From: Psychrobacter sp.
GTDB taxonomy: Bacteria > Pseudomonadota > Gammaproteobacteria > Pseudomonadales > Moraxellaceae
Direction: 5' to 3'
Length of the DNA stretch: 43,050 nucleotides
Assembly: GCA_029267175.1 (NCBI GenBank)
Contig: JARIDJ010000087.1
Span: 1 to 43,050 of the forward strand
Shown here: positions 42,801 through 43,050 of the stretch, in pieces
Layout of the letters: each line of letters starts with the position of its first letter
Numbering within the stretch: the first letter of the stretch is position 1
Made by a program: the position numbers and the translations under genes
The notes under the pieces: generated by a model
Told to the model about the DNA's origin: nothing
The model's database searches: none
The model's input: only the letters and a program-made list of their open reading frames with translations

Positions 42801-43050
42801 ATGATTTATTTAACGATAGCTGTACTGTGTAGTGTCGCCGTTTCAGTACTATTAAAGGTGCTACGGCAAAAAAATATCGATATTCGGCAAACGATTGTTG
42901 CAGGCTACCCAGTCGCTTTTTTACTCACTTATTTTTTATTACAGCCGGATATCAGTGCTATCGATAGCTTAGGCGGTGCATGGGCGATTATCATTGCTCT
43001 TGGGGTTTTATTACCGTTGGTGTTCGTCATTTTAGGCCGGGCCATCGCCG
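42801..43050 (+). CDS. N-terminal part of a polytopic membrane protein (DMT/EamA-like transporter?)
   Basis: The frame opens with ATG at 42801 (an AAAAGGTAGG site lies upstream) and runs to the window edge, so only about 83 residues are visible. They contain three hydrophobic helices: IYLTIAVLCSVAVSVLL, VAGYPVAFLLTYFLL and AWAIIIALGVLLPLVFVIL, with a short basic loop (KVLRQKNIDIR) after the first. The pattern resembles small drug/metabolite (DMT/EamA) permeases, but this is a weak identification from an incomplete protein. The 298 bases upstream must contain divergent promoters for this gene and the ABC exporter; I recognise no clear site there. Confidence 0.55.
   Translation, partial: MIYLTIAVLCSVAVSVLLKVLRQKNIDIRQTIVAGYPVAFLLTYFLLQPDISAIDSLGGAWAIIIALGVLLPLVFVILGRAIA

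Overview
The window looks like a chromosomal segment of a Psychrobacter species or a close Moraxellaceae relative. The evidence is moderately AT-rich gammaproteobacterial housekeeping genes, the order secG / tRNA-Leu / initiator tRNA / rimP-nusA-infB-rbfA-truB / rpsO / pnp, a pilB-pilC-pilD-coaE cluster, and a Balon-type ribosome hibernation factor, a family first characterised in Psychrobacter. I see no prophage, insertion sequence, integrase or CRISPR array.

Layout. 1-5261 (mostly minus strand): a HemK-like methyltransferase, tusA, a four-helix membrane protein, ruvX, yqgE/algH and recN. 5262-7018 (plus): a 590-base gap, ppnP and rlmB. 6981-11806 (minus): pilB-pilC-pilD-coaE, the type IV pilus assembly ATPase, platform protein and prepilin peptidase plus dephospho-CoA kinase; coaE overlaps rlmB tail to tail. 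12139-25619 (plus): tpiA, secG, two tRNAs and the transcription/translation block rimP to pnp, with a DJ-1/PfpI gene and two tiny acidic-protein genes inserted between truB and rpsO. 25727-28238: a possible ribbon-helix-helix gene behind a perfect palindrome, rluF (minus) and a glutaminase (plus). 28341-33288 (minus): prlC-yheV, a terminator, then three poorly characterised genes: a membrane-anchored coiled-coil protein, a degenerate macro-domain protein and a Lys/Ser/Asp-rich low-complexity protein. 33482-38932 (plus): structured DNA upstream of the Balon gene, then a tandem thioredoxin-fold protein, an EEP-family phosphodiesterase, an MDR oxidoreductase and an EcsC protein. 38976-42502 (minus): an ABC exporter, an alpha/beta hydrolase and an AlkB-like dioxygenase in one likely operon. 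42801 onward: the start of a membrane protein cut by the window edge.

How the genes fit together. Much of the window serves the protein-synthesis machinery: initiator tRNA, IF2, RimP, RbfA, TruB, RlmB, RluF, S15, NusA, PNPase, and Balon, which parks idle ribosomes. tpiA, secG and rpsO share promoters whose -10 element is followed directly by a GC-rich discriminator, two of them with an identical 15-base core. This suggests shared growth-rate or stringent control (inference).

Best leads: (1) the Balon gene and its structured upstream region; (2) a perfect 16-bp parS palindrome inside the AlkB-like gene, suggesting an origin-proximal ParB-loading site; (3) an orphan DarG-like macro domain that has lost both ligand loops; (4) a tandem glutaredoxin/GST-N protein with one CxxC motif split between its two halves; (5) a 9-bp perfect inverted repeat that may be the operator of the small ribbon-helix-helix protein.
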